DNA of 64,000 nucleotides from Palsa-892 sp035295845 (GTDB lineage: Bacteria; Pseudomonadota; Alphaproteobacteria; Rhizobiales; Xanthobacteraceae), in the NCBI GenBank assembly GCA_035295845.1, contig DATGIF010000031.1:165079-229078 (forward strand), in the 5' to 3' direction. This document shows positions 52,208 to 63,133 of this stretch, one piece after another. The position numbers and the translations under genes were made by a program. Each line of letters starts with the position of its first letter. Within the stretch, counting starts at the first letter, position 1. The notes under the pieces are model-generated. The model ran no database searches, was not told where the DNA came from, and was given only the letters and a program-made list of their open reading frames with translations.

Positions 52208-52447
52208 ATGAAAACGATCATATTCGCCGCCGTTCTTTCGCTCGCGGCGGGCAGCGCTTTGGCGGATTCGTGCAAGATGCAATCCGACGCGAAGAAGCTC
52301 GCGGGCGCCGCCAAGGATAGCTTCATGAAGAAGTGCACGACCGATGCCGCGGCCGGCTGCGATAAGGCCGCGGCCGATAAGAAGCTGGCGGGTGCCGCCA
52401 AGGAAAGCTTCACCAAGAAATGCGTGAGTGACGCGGTCGGAAGCTGA
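52208..52447 (+). CDS. PsiF-like small secreted protein
   Basis: The 79-residue protein has a signal peptide (1-19, ending GSALA) and two near-copies of a PsiF-type repeat (KKLAGAAKDSFMKKCTTDAA and KKLAGAAKESFTKKCVSDAV), with paired cysteines. PsiF proteins are periplasmic and were first described as phosphate-starvation-inducible; the role here is unknown. Confidence 0.8.
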   Translation: MKTIIFAAVLSLAAGSALADSCKMQSDAKKLAGAAKDSFMKKCTTDAAAGCDKAAADKKLAGAAKESFTKKCVSDAVGS

Positions 52448-52474
52448 GGCGCTTACGACCCGGCATCGTCGGTT

Positions 52475-53449
52475 TTACGCCGCGGCCGGAATCGGCGCGG
52501 GGTGCGCGCACGGATTCACTTCGATGGTGACGTGCGACAAGCCCTCGATCGTTGCCAGCCGTTCTTTGTAGGCGGAAGGCGGTTGCGGATGATCCGAGAC
52601 GACTGCCGCGATCAATCCGGCATGTCCCGGGCCGAGACGCCATAGGTGCAGATCGGCGACCTTGTCGCCCTCGACCTCCAGGCGTTCGCGGATGATGTTC
52701 GCGAGCCTCTCATTGGGCAGCATGTCGAGAAGCACGGCGCCGGCGCTGCGGATGAGGCTGATCGCCCATTGCGCGATCACCAACGCTCCCACGATGCCGA
52801 TCACCGGATCGAGCCAGACCCAGCCGAGATAGCGGCCGGCAAGAAGGGCTGTGACCGCGAGCACCGAAATCAGGGCATCGGCGAGCACGTGCACGTAAGC
52901 CGCCCGGATATTGGTGTCGTGATGGTGGTGGTGATGATGGTGCGCGTGATCGTGATCCCCGTCGTGGGCATGGTGGTGATCATGATGATGATCGTCGTCG
53001 AACAGGAGCCAGGCGCTGACGACATTGACGGCAAGTCCGATCGCAGCGACGGCGGTTGCCTCGCCGAAGTGGATGGTTACCGGACTCATCAGGCGGGCAG
53101 CCGACTCGTAACCGATCATCAGCGCAACGATCGCGAGGATCATCGCGCTCGAAAAGCCGGCGAGTTCGCCGAGCTTGCCGGTGCCGAAGGAAAAGCGCGG
53201 ATCGCGCGCATGCCGGCGCGCGAAGAGATAGGCGAGTGCCGCAATCGCAAGGGCGGCCGCGTGCGTCGACATGTGCCAGCCGTCGGCGACGAGCGCCATG
53301 GAGCCGAAGATCGTGCCGCCGACGATTTCCGCCACCATCATCGTCGAGGTCAGCGCCACGACGAGCCACGTCCGCCGCTCGTGTCGCGCGTGGCGCTCGC
53401 CGAGAAACACGTGCTCGTGCTGCCAGTCTCCGCTGGAATGGGTGTGCAT
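52475..53449 (-). CDS. cation diffusion facilitator (DmeF/CzcD-like) metal exporter
   Basis: A 324-residue CDF protein with six membrane helices. The HxxxD-type metal sites lie in MALVADGWHMSTHAAALAIA (helix II) and YVHVLADALISVLAVTALLA (helix V). Between helices IV and V is a histidine-rich loop (about 25 residues, mostly His and Asp), typical of Co/Ni/Zn exporters such as DmeF. A cytoplasmic C-terminal domain with LHLWRLGPGHAGL follows. ATG 53449 has GGAG upstream. It exports divalent metals using the proton gradient. Confidence 0.9.
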   Translation of the reverse strand: MHTHSSGDWQHEHVFLGERHARHERRTWLVVALTSTMMVAEIVGGTIFGSMALVADGWHMSTHAAALAIAALAYLFARRHARDPRFSFGTGKLGELAGFSSAMILAIVALMIGYESAARLMSPVTIHFGEATAVAAIGLAVNVVSAWLLFDDDHHHDHHHAHDGDHDHAHHHHHHHHDTNIRAAYVHVLADALISVLAVTALLAGRYLGWVWLDPVIGIVGALVIAQWAISLIRSAGAVLLDMLPNERLANIIRERLEVEGDKVADLHLWRLGPGHAGLIAAVVSDHPQPPSAYKERLATIEGLSHVTIEVNPCAHPAPIPAAA

Positions 53450-53500
53450 GATCGAACTCCGTTTCAAATTCTTGCCTGATCTGCGCGAAAATTCCGCTTC

Positions 53501-54178
53501 TCACCAGACGTGCGGCACGAGCTTGTAGCGCACCCGTGCGGCGTAATCCGTATAGCCCGCGAGCCCGTGCTGTAGCTCGCGATCTTCGAGCGCCGTGCGC
53601 AGGACAAGCACCGCGCTGAGCACGAGCGCTCCGAGCACGCCGTACCACGCGCCCAACAACAACGCGCCGCCAAGGAAAAGAATCACCGCGCCGGCATACA
53701 TCGGATGGCGGACAACGGCATAAGGACCGGTCGTGATCACCTTATGCTCGCGCTCTTTCTGGATTTTCACCACTGGCGCCAGAAACGTGTTCTCGCGAAA
53801 GACGCGAAACCAGATCCACATCGATAGCGCGATGCCTGCGGCACCGATCCATTGCAGCGAAACCGGCATCGCCGACCAGCCGAAGCGCACCGCGTCGAGC
53901 CCCATCAGCGCGAGCCAGCCGAGCCACAACACGATAAACGCCGGCAGGAGCACCCGGTCCCATAGCGGCTGATCCTTTTGCACGAGCGGCTTCATTCGCT
54001 CTTCCAGAAGAGCCGGATCGTGCTTGGCGAGCATCAGCGTGATGGCAAGCCCGACGCCAAAGACGAGTGCGAGAAACACCCAGCCGGCCGGCCATAGAAG
54101 CGTGCCCGCGGCTCCGAACAACGGCACCGCGCAAAGCAGGATTCCCCCCAGGAAACTGAACCAAGCCCTTGTGCTCAT
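53501..54178 (-). CDS. isoprenylcysteine carboxyl methyltransferase-like membrane protein
   Basis: The 225-residue protein has about five membrane helices and the ICMT/PEMT C-terminal signature HKVITTGPYAVVRHPMYAGA, followed by ALEDRELQHGLAGYTDYAAR, which binds S-adenosylmethionine. Bacterial members methylate unknown lipophilic or protein substrates. Divergent from the gene at 54303. Confidence 0.85.
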   Translation of the reverse strand: MSTRAWFSFLGGILLCAVPLFGAAGTLLWPAGWVFLALVFGVGLAITLMLAKHDPALLEERMKPLVQKDQPLWDRVLLPAFIVLWLGWLALMGLDAVRFGWSAMPVSLQWIGAAGIALSMWIWFRVFRENTFLAPVVKIQKEREHKVITTGPYAVVRHPMYAGAVILFLGGALLLGAWYGVLGALVLSAVLVLRTALEDRELQHGLAGYTDYAARVRYKLVPHVW

Positions 54179-54302
54179 GCCTTTTTCTCCGGGTGCGTGG
54201 AATTGTCGTCAAAATGCACCCGCGTGGTAAGCTCACACAAATAGATAGTTTCCGAGTCGAACAACAACAATGGAATCTTGAAGCGGCCAAAAGGGGGATT
54301 GG

Positions 54303-54905
54303 ATGTCTCGTCTCATAGCCAAGATCGCGTCTGCGAGCGCGTTGCTGCTGACGGCGTTCGCCGCGGAGGCCGCCATGATCGGCGGCCCGTTCGAAAATGT
54401 TGTTTCGCCGCGCGCGGCCGATTTGCGCCTTGTCCAATACTATGGCGGCATTGATCCGCGGTCTGCCTGCCAGGACGCCGGCGGACGTTATTGGGGAATT
54501 CCCCAACTCCGGGTGAAGGTGTCGGAAGCGCGGCCCGCGGGTCCCGGCCTCTTCGAGATGACGGTCTGGGCCGAAGGCCGCCAGGCAATCTGCGTTGCCG
54601 ATACGCAAGGTCGCATTCGAAATTTCTCCGAGGCGGGCGGCGGCCCTGGCCCCGGTCCTTATCCCGGTCCTGGCCCCGGACCTTACCCCGGACCCGGTCC
54701 CGGACCAGGTTACGGTCGCGATCCAGGCTCCGCCTGTCAGGACGCCGGCGGACGTTATTGGGGAGTTCCCCAAGCGCGCATCGGCGTATCGCAGGTAAGG
54801 CCGATGGGCGGCGGCAACTTCCAGGTCACGATCTTCTTCGGAAGCCGGGGCGGCATTTGCATCGTCGACGCTTACGGTCAGGTGCAGAGCTTCAACGAAC
54901 GCTGA
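54303..54905 (+). CDS. secreted protein with duplicated domain and PGPG linker
   Basis: The 200-residue product has a signal peptide (1-22, ending AAEAA) and two copies of a ~60-residue module that begins SACQDAGGRYWG (once about residue 54, once about 146). A linker of tandem PGPGPYPGPG units joins them. Each module ends in a CVAD/CIVD...GQ motif. I do not recognise the module. It is an independent transcription unit divergent from the methyltransferase gene. Confidence 0.78.
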   Translation: MSRLIAKIASASALLLTAFAAEAAMIGGPFENVVSPRAADLRLVQYYGGIDPRSACQDAGGRYWGIPQLRVKVSEARPAGPGLFEMTVWAEGRQAICVADTQGRIRNFSEAGGGPGPGPYPGPGPGPYPGPGPGPGYGRDPGSACQDAGGRYWGVPQARIGVSQVRPMGGGNFQVTIFFGSRGGICIVDAYGQVQSFNER

Positions 54906-55194
54906 GCATCGAAGGAATTTTCGCGCAGAAACCCCCTCTCGCCGCGCGAGAACGCGGCGGGAGTTTGCGCGCGAATAATTTTCGCGCAGGCATGTTTCCG
55001 CGCGAAGTCGAATTCAACGCAAAATTTCGGACAAAATGCTGGAATAATACGCGTCATATTATTGTCGCGGCGCGGCATGAAATTGTGTGCGCGGCGTTGG
55101 ACGGCAGGCCACAACCGGCTAGAATGTCGCAGAGCAATCAAACGCTGAAATTCACATCAACGCAACGCGCGAAAAGCGCAAACGGGAGCGATCC

Positions 55195-55545
55195 ATGAGC
55201 ATTCTCGGCGATATTTTGAGCAAGATTCTAGGAGCCACCAAAGCGGTCGCCGGAGAAATCGCCGGCGGCCCCGGCGGCAGCGGCACCGTCGACGTCTCGG
55301 CCGTTCTCGACAAGGCCGTGGCGGCGAAGGGCGAAAAGCTCGACTGGCGCAATTCCATCGTCGATCTGATGAAGGCGATCGATCTGGACTCGAGCCTCAC
55401 CGCGCGCAAGCAGCTCGCCAAGGACCTCAACTACACCGGCAACACCAGCGACAGCGCCTCGATGAACATCTGGCTGCATCAGCAGGTGATGAACAAGCTT
55501 GCGGCGAATGGCGGCAAGGTGCCGGAAGATCTGAAGAAGTACTGA
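55195..55545 (+). CDS. DUF3597 family protein
   Basis: A 116-residue protein matching DUF3597: MSILGDILSKILG at the N-terminus, a glycine-rich hinge, then DVSAVLDKAVAAKGEKLDWR and DLMKAIDLDSSLTARKQLAK. The Phyre-type description of the family is a small helical domain of unknown function. GGGAGCG precedes the ATG. The 289 bases upstream carry repeated TTTTCGCGCAG motifs and an imperfect hairpin. Confidence 0.85.
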   Translation: MSILGDILSKILGATKAVAGEIAGGPGGSGTVDVSAVLDKAVAAKGEKLDWRNSIVDLMKAIDLDSSLTARKQLAKDLNYTGNTSDSASMNIWLHQQVMNKLAANGGKVPEDLKKY

Positions 55546-55607
55546 GTTCGGCGGATCTTGGCGCTCACCGGCGCGCTTCCCGCGAGGGAGGCGCGCCGAA
55601 ACATTTG

Positions 55608-56042
55608 ATGCGCTACCTTTCCCCCATGCGTCAGGCCCAGCACCGGCTTTCCATCGCGACCCAGGGTAAGGGGCTGGTCGAGATCACCGCGCAAGTGAGG
55701 CGATGGGTGGAGGGGCAGGGGATTACGACCGGTCTCCTGACACTCTACTGCCGGCACACCTCGGCCTCGCTCCTGATCCAGGAGAATGCCGACCCCGACG
55801 TGCAAACGGACCTCGCGAATTTCTTCGAGCAGATCGCGCCCGAGCGCGGAAACTACGTGCACGATACCGAAGGGCCGGACGACATGCCCGCGCATATCCG
55901 CGCGGCGCTGACGCAGACGTCGCTCTCGATACCCGTCGCTTCGCGCGCGCTCGTGCTCGGCACCTGGCAGGGAATTTACCTGTTCGAGCATCGCAGCCGC
56001 CCGCATGCGCGGGAAATCGTGATGCATCTCGTGGGCGAGTAG
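55608..56042 (+). CDS. YjbQ-family protein (secondary thiamine-phosphate synthase-like)
   Basis: The 144-residue protein has the YjbQ/UPF0047 signature: ITTGLLTLYCRHTSASLLIQ, ENADPDVQTDLANFFEQIAP, HIRAALTQTSLSIPV and LGTWQGIYLFEHRSRPHARE. E. coli YjbQ has weak thiamine-phosphate synthase activity; the true role is uncertain. The start is ambiguous between ATG 55608 and ATG 55626, neither with a convincing SD. Confidence 0.85.
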   Translation: MRYLSPMRQAQHRLSIATQGKGLVEITAQVRRWVEGQGITTGLLTLYCRHTSASLLIQENADPDVQTDLANFFEQIAPERGNYVHDTEGPDDMPAHIRAALTQTSLSIPVASRALVLGTWQGIYLFEHRSRPHAREIVMHLVGE

Positions 56043-56045
56043 CGC

Positions 56046-56363
56046 ATGTCCGGCTGGATCACTGTCGCGGCGATCGCCTCGGTGTTTTTCGCCGCCGCCG
56101 TGGTCGCGCTCCATTTCTGCGCCCGGCGCTGGTGGGACTATCTCGCCGTCGCCGTGCTGACCGTGCTGTTGTTCCCGCTGCTCGCGAATTCGATCACCGG
56201 CGACATATCGCGCTATGTGCCCTTGGGCGCCTTCTCCGAAGGCGGTGACGGCAAGGACCAGATCATCATCGCAAGCATCGCGAGCACGATCCTCGCCGGC
56301 GTCATTCTGGCGGCGTGCCTGGTTTGGGCGGCACGCTGGTGCTGGCAGCGGCTGCGTCCGTAA
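56046..56363 (+). CDS. small membrane protein, unknown
   Basis: A 105-residue protein with three predicted membrane helices (ITVAAIASVFFAAAVVALHF, LAVAVLTVLLFPLLANSI, IASTILAGVILAACLVWAAR). It starts three bases after the YjbQ stop, so is probably co-transcribed. No family recognised. Confidence 0.65.
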   Translation: MSGWITVAAIASVFFAAAVVALHFCARRWWDYLAVAVLTVLLFPLLANSITGDISRYVPLGAFSEGGDGKDQIIIASIASTILAGVILAACLVWAARWCWQRLRP

Positions 56364-56448
56364 TAAATCGCCAAATACTGTGACTTTTGTGCACTAGCGA
56401 GCCCTTTTCCAGGGCGCTAAATTGCCGCCTGATCGAGGGGCTTATCAC

Positions 56449-57024
56449 ATGCGTCACCGCTTTCTTATGGCTTCGTTGCTGCTGCTCGCGAGCGCAATGC
56501 TCGCGCCGGCCAGCGCCCAGGACGTGCGCAATCCCGCGCCGGTGGAAATTCCGACGCTGTTCGGAACCATCATCATCGGCACCAATTTTCCGCGCGAGAC
56601 GGTGACTTTCACCGAGAACCAGCCGGCGGGCACCATCATCGTCAATACCAAGCAGCGCCGGCTCTATTACGTGCTCGGCAACGGCAAGGCGATCCGTTAC
56701 GCCATCGCCGTCGGCAAGGAAGGCTACTCCTGGTCGGGCACGAGCACGGTGTCGTCCAAGCGCGAATGGCCCGACTGGAACCCGCCCGCCGATATGCGCC
56801 AGCGCCGGCCGGATCTCCCGGTGCACATGGCCGGCGGCCCCAACAATCCGCTCGGCGCCCGCGCGCTTTACCTCGGCGACACGCTCTACCGTATCCACGG
56901 CACCAACGAGCCCTGGTACATGGGCACGGCGCGGTCATCGGGCTGCATCCGCATGACCAATGACGACGTGATCGACCTCTACAATCGCACCAAGATCGGC
57001 GCGACGGTGATCGTGCGGCAGTAA
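56449..57024 (+). CDS. L,D-transpeptidase (YkuD family)
   Basis: The 191-residue protein has a signal peptide (1-23, ending PASAQ) and a YkuD catalytic domain. The active site is HGTNEPWYMGTARSSGCIRM, with the nucleophile cysteine in SSGCIR and the histidine in IHGTNEP. Such enzymes make 3-3 peptidoglycan crosslinks or anchor lipoproteins, and are abundant in polar-growing rhizobia. I preferred the ATG at 56449 (GAGGGG upstream) over a TTG 27 bases earlier. Confidence 0.93.
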   Translation: MRHRFLMASLLLLASAMLAPASAQDVRNPAPVEIPTLFGTIIIGTNFPRETVTFTENQPAGTIIVNTKQRRLYYVLGNGKAIRYAIAVGKEGYSWSGTSTVSSKREWPDWNPPADMRQRRPDLPVHMAGGPNNPLGARALYLGDTLYRIHGTNEPWYMGTARSSGCIRMTNDDVIDLYNRTKIGATVIVRQ

Positions 57025-57069
57025 GGCCTTGAGCGCCGCCGCGCCGCAGGCTTGTACGGCCAATTTGGA

Positions 57070-57684
57070 ATGCAGCTTTCGGGAATTGGGCCGCCGCTCA
57101 TCTCACTGATCGTGGCATCGATCATCGTGATGGGCAGTCCCGGCCCGTCGACCATGAGCGCGACGGCCGTCGGCGCGGCCTTCGGCTTTCGCCGTGCGTT
57201 CCCCTATCTCGCCGGCCTGATCCTCGGCACGACGGCTGTCCTGGTCGCGGTGGCGGCGGGCGTGGTCTCGCTGCTCCTATCGGTGCCGAAGCTCGCGCCG
57301 GTTCTGCTTATCGCATCGGCGATCTACATCGCCTATCTCGCTTTCCAGATCGCGACCGCGCCGCCGCTTTCGAGTCCCGATCGGGCGACGAGCGCGCCGC
57401 CGTTGCCCGGCGGATTCCTGCTGGCGGTGGCGAATCCGAAGGCCTATTTCGCGATTGCCGCCGTGTTCGCCGGAGCGAATTTCGGGCTCGGCTCGCCGCT
57501 GACCGAAGGCCTGCTGAAAGTGGCGGTGCTGACGATCATGATCGTGCTCATTCATCTGTTTTGGGTGAGCGTTGGCGCTTCGTTTTCGCATCTGCTGCAT
57601 GATCCGGTCAGCGCCCGGATCATCAACGTCTTATTCGCTGCCATCCTGATCGTGACGACGATCCTGGCGATCGTTCATTACTGA
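57070..57684 (+). CDS. LysE/RhtB-family amino acid exporter
   Basis: A 204-residue membrane protein with six helices and the LysE motif: LISLIVASIIVMGSPGPSTM, GAAFGFRRAFPYLAGLILG and GGFLLAVANPKAYFAIAAVF. It probably exports an amino acid or homoserine lactone; substrate unknown. ATG 57070 is preferred; a TTG lies six codons upstream. Convergent with the gene at 57696. Confidence 0.9.
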   Translation: MQLSGIGPPLISLIVASIIVMGSPGPSTMSATAVGAAFGFRRAFPYLAGLILGTTAVLVAVAAGVVSLLLSVPKLAPVLLIASAIYIAYLAFQIATAPPLSSPDRATSAPPLPGGFLLAVANPKAYFAIAAVFAGANFGLGSPLTEGLLKVAVLTIMIVLIHLFWVSVGASFSHLLHDPVSARIINVLFAAILIVTTILAIVHY

Positions 57685-57695
57685 AGCGGAACCGG

Positions 57696-58250
57696 CTATT
57701 CCTTCGTCCGCGCACGATCCTGCGAATTGATGGCGAGGAGTTCGAGGAGCGTCCACGGCTTGCCGTCGGCGGTGCTACCGACATCGTTGATCAGCCAGCG
57801 GCCGTCTTCCAACACGAAGTGGTAGCGGATGACATCGTCGTCCGGCGAATTCCTGATCCAGTTGTCGAGCACGAGCTTGACGACCACGGTCGCGGTGTTG
57901 CCGTCGGTGCTGCTCGAAACGATCGACCACGACTTCACCTCGGCGCCCTGCGAATTGGTGGTGATGTCGAAATCGATGGCGCCGACCTCGTCGCCGTTCG
58001 GATTGGCGATCTTGTCGGCCTTGTCCCACAACGCCGCGGTCGATTTCGAGAAATACTGATGCCGCTCCTTCGGGTCGAGCCCGAAGGCCATGCCGGTGGT
58101 GCTCGCGCCCTTGTAGATGGAGCCGATGATGTAGGCGGGGTCGGGGGCGGCGCGGGAAGTGGCGGCAAGAAGTAGCCCTGCGATCAGGAAAACGACGGCG
58201 CGCCGGCCGATCGCGGCGGCACTTTGCCGTTTGGCTGCAATTTTTCTCAC
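57696..58250 (-). CDS. secreted DUF3828-like protein
   Basis: The 184-residue protein has a signal peptide (ending about residue 35, ATSRAAP) and a domain resembling DUF3828/NTF2-like proteins: VVKLVLDNWIRNSPDDDVIR, YHFVLEDGRWLINDVGSTAD. ATGA overlap with the upstream gene (58247-59035) indicates an operon. Function unknown. Confidence 0.72.
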   Translation of the reverse strand: MRKIAAKRQSAAAIGRRAVVFLIAGLLLAATSRAAPDPAYIIGSIYKGASTTGMAFGLDPKERHQYFSKSTAALWDKADKIANPNGDEVGAIDFDITTNSQGAEVKSWSIVSSSTDGNTATVVVKLVLDNWIRNSPDDDVIRYHFVLEDGRWLINDVGSTADGKPWTLLELLAINSQDRARTKE

Positions 58251-59035
58251 TCGTCCTGCTTCCCGCGATAAGCGATGGACACGATCCGCACGTCGAGCGC
58301 GCCGTTGACCTCGCGCGTCCGCGCCTTGACCGTATAATAATAAAACGGACCGTTTTTGGGTATCCAGAACATGACATGGGCGACGATATTGCCGGCATTG
58401 TCGACGGTGACCGGCTTGTCGTCGTCCTTCATGCCGGCGAGGAAAAACTCGTAGCCGTCCGTGTCCTTCACCCGCTCCTTCAGCTTTGCGCGCGCGGTGG
58501 AATCGAGCAGTTTGAGGAGATCGAACGGGCCGGTGACCTTGTCGTCGGCGCCCAGAGCGAACACATCGACATCGTCGGTCGAAAACCGGCTGTGAAACGC
58601 GCGGACCATGAACCGGCTGTTCGGCGACCAGGCGGCTTTTTCCTGCAGCCGGTTCACGTGCATTTCGCCCGTGTCCCAGTAGCTGCCCTTGGCGTGATAG
58701 AGCGCGGCGCCGTCCGCAAGCCGCAGGATCAGGAGTTCGATGCTGTCCTCGTCGGGCTGCTCGGTCGGCGGCCCGTCGGTCGCGCGCCAGCCGAGCGCGA
58801 GCTTGCCGGAAGGCGAGGTGGTGTCGCCGATCACGATCGCGGCGCCGTCGCCGCTGCCGCAGATCAGGACTTCGGTGTGTTCAAGCGGCTTGCAGGGGCC
58901 GGCCTCGGCGTGGGCGCGCAGGGTCAATACCGCGCAAGTAAGTAGGGCGACGAAGGCGAGAAAACGCGAGTAAGTTTTTTGGCCATTCCTCAAGCCACTG
59001 CTTGAGATAAGCTTCGGAATTGTACCGGGTTGCAT
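58247..59035 (-). CDS. secreted protein of unknown function
   Basis: From ATG 59035 this is 262 residues, with an N-terminal charged stretch, a hydrophobic signal segment (RFLAFVALLTCAVLTLRAHA) and a mature part with an IVIGDTTSPSGKLALGWRAT motif and a WSPNSRFMVRAFHSR beta-propeller-like segment. I know no named family with certainty. The start is uncertain: another ATG at 59083 is in frame and would overlap the divergent ATPase gene. It overlaps the next gene by four bases. Confidence 0.65.
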   Translation of the reverse strand: MQPGTIPKLISSSGLRNGQKTYSRFLAFVALLTCAVLTLRAHAEAGPCKPLEHTEVLICGSGDGAAIVIGDTTSPSGKLALGWRATDGPPTEQPDEDSIELLILRLADGAALYHAKGSYWDTGEMHVNRLQEKAAWSPNSRFMVRAFHSRFSTDDVDVFALGADDKVTGPFDLLKLLDSTARAKLKERVKDTDGYEFFLAGMKDDDKPVTVDNAGNIVAHVMFWIPKNGPFYYYTVKARTREVNGALDVRIVSIAYRGKQDE

Positions 59036-59057
59036 ATCGACAGCAGGATATCCGGAA

Positions 59058-59821
59058 ATGGGCCGCAGGAATCGTGTCATCAATTTGCCAGCGCCCTATC
59101 TTAAGCGCATCTGGGTCGATAGGGCCTTGGTGAAGGATGCGTCCGCCTATCCATATTGCCTGCCGTTTCTTCAGAAAAGCTTCGAACTGGATTTCGACCA
59201 CGCCATTACGATCATTGTTGGAGAAAACGGCACCGGAAAATCAACCTTGCTTGAAGGCATTGCGGCGCTCGCCGGTTATGACGATGCCGGAGGCGGCAAG
59301 GGTTATATGCCGGTCGATCATTCACGGCTCTAGAGGTGAGCGGTGGGCGACTGTCAAAAGTGTTACGGGCCAGTTGGCGGCCGAAGATCACGAACGGTTG
59401 GTTCTTCCGCGCGGAAAGTTTCTTCTCGGTCGCGCGTTATTTGGACGAAGCGGCGCGTGACGGCCTCGGCGTGCCCCCTAATTTTCTTTCGCACTCGCAT
59501 GGCGAGGGCTTTCTGCGGTTCTTCGAGGAGCGATGTCAGCGACAGGGCATTTTCATTTTCGACGAACCGGAATCCGCGCTCTCGCCGTCTCGGCAAATTG
59601 AGTTTCTGAAATTAATACGCCGCATGGATCGCTCAAAAATCTGCCAGGTCATCATGGCCACGCATTCCCCCATGCTCATGGCTTATCCGGACGCGCGACT
59701 TCTGCGGCTGTCGAAACATGGGCTTGAGCCGATATCTGTTACGGAGACAGAACACTATCGGCTGATGCGGGAGTTTTGGACTAATCCAAAGATTTTTATT
59801 GAAGACGTGCTAGCAGAATGA
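59058..59821 (+). pseudogene. AAA ATPase (COG3910-like), frameshifted
   Basis: Two adjacent reading frames encode the halves of one ABC-type ATPase of about 250 residues. 59058-59333 holds Walker A (GENGTGKSTLLEG) and stops at TAG 59331. The second frame, from about 59318 to 59821, holds GWFFRAESFFSVARYLDEAA, the signature region NFLSHSHGEGFLRFFEERCQ, Walker B IFIFDEPESALSPSRQIEFL and MATHSPMLM. Continuity implies a one-base loss (or two-base gain) near 59315-59333. It is either a true pseudogene or a sequencing error; programmed frameshifting is less likely as I see no slippery heptamer. Confidence 0.78.
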
Positions 59822-59823
59822 AT

Positions 59824-62727
<2,904 letters not shown>

Positions 62728-62856
62728 CGAGGGTGCGGGGGCTTTATGGAGCACCGAACGTAGTGAGAACAGCCGGCTTTTGCCACCTCGAATCCGCGGA
62801 TTTCCCGCGTCTCAACGCCAGCAACTTTCAACGGGAAGGAGCGCGTCTTTTCTTTC

Positions 62857-62989
62857 ACCTCCCCCTTTGACGGGGGAGGTCGCCGGGCGAAGCCCGGCGG
62901 GTAGGGGTGACAGCCGGAGTACCTTCGCGAAGCTTCCACCCCACCCCGGACCGCCTGCGGCAGTCCGGCCCTCCCCGTCGAGGGGAGGG
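62857..62989. repeat. palindromic intergenic repeat element
   Basis: Four hairpins follow each other. ACCTCCCCC/GGGGGAGGT (62857-62880), CGCCGGGC/GCCCGGCG (62881-62899), CCGGAC/GTCCGG enclosing CCGC/GCGG (about 62946-62968), and CCCTCCCC/GGGGAGGG (62969-62989). Stretches GGGTAGGGGTG and CACCCCACCCC between them are also complementary. The whole resembles the compound palindromic (REP/RIME-like) elements scattered through rhizobial genomes. Confidence 0.7.
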
Positions 62990-63026
62990 AAAGAGAACTG
63001 TTATTCCGCCGCTGGTCGCTTAAATG

Positions 63027-63054
63027 AAAAACCCCGGCGCGAAGCCGGGGTTTT
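63027..63054 (-). terminator. bidirectional rho-independent terminator
   Basis: AAAACCCCGGC (63028-63038) pairs with GCCGGGGTTTT (63044-63054) around GCGAA. On the minus strand the stem runs into TTTTT. It lies 80 bases downstream of the barrel gene ending at 63134 and probably ends that transcript. Confidence 0.85.
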
Positions 63055-63133
63055 GTCTGAAGATCAGATCTTCACTGCGAGCCGAACCGGTAGTTCTTGG
63101 TGGCGCAGGCGCCACGAGGAGCTCGGGCTTCCG

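Larger units (their letters stand above)
62755..63133. other. gene-free region with palindromic repeat and terminator
   Basis: This stretch of about 380 bases has no convincing gene. It holds the uvrA upstream region, the palindromic repeat element (62857-62989), a terminator (63027-63054) and, on the minus strand at 63072-63098, a short string of codons ending NYRFGSQ-stop that resembles the C-terminus of the neighbouring barrel proteins. Confidence 0.6.

Noticed and set aside
52890..53000. Histidine-codon-rich tract as a simple-sequence repeat
   Set aside because: The CAT/CAC tract encodes the histidine-rich metal-binding loop of the cation exporter and is explained by that.
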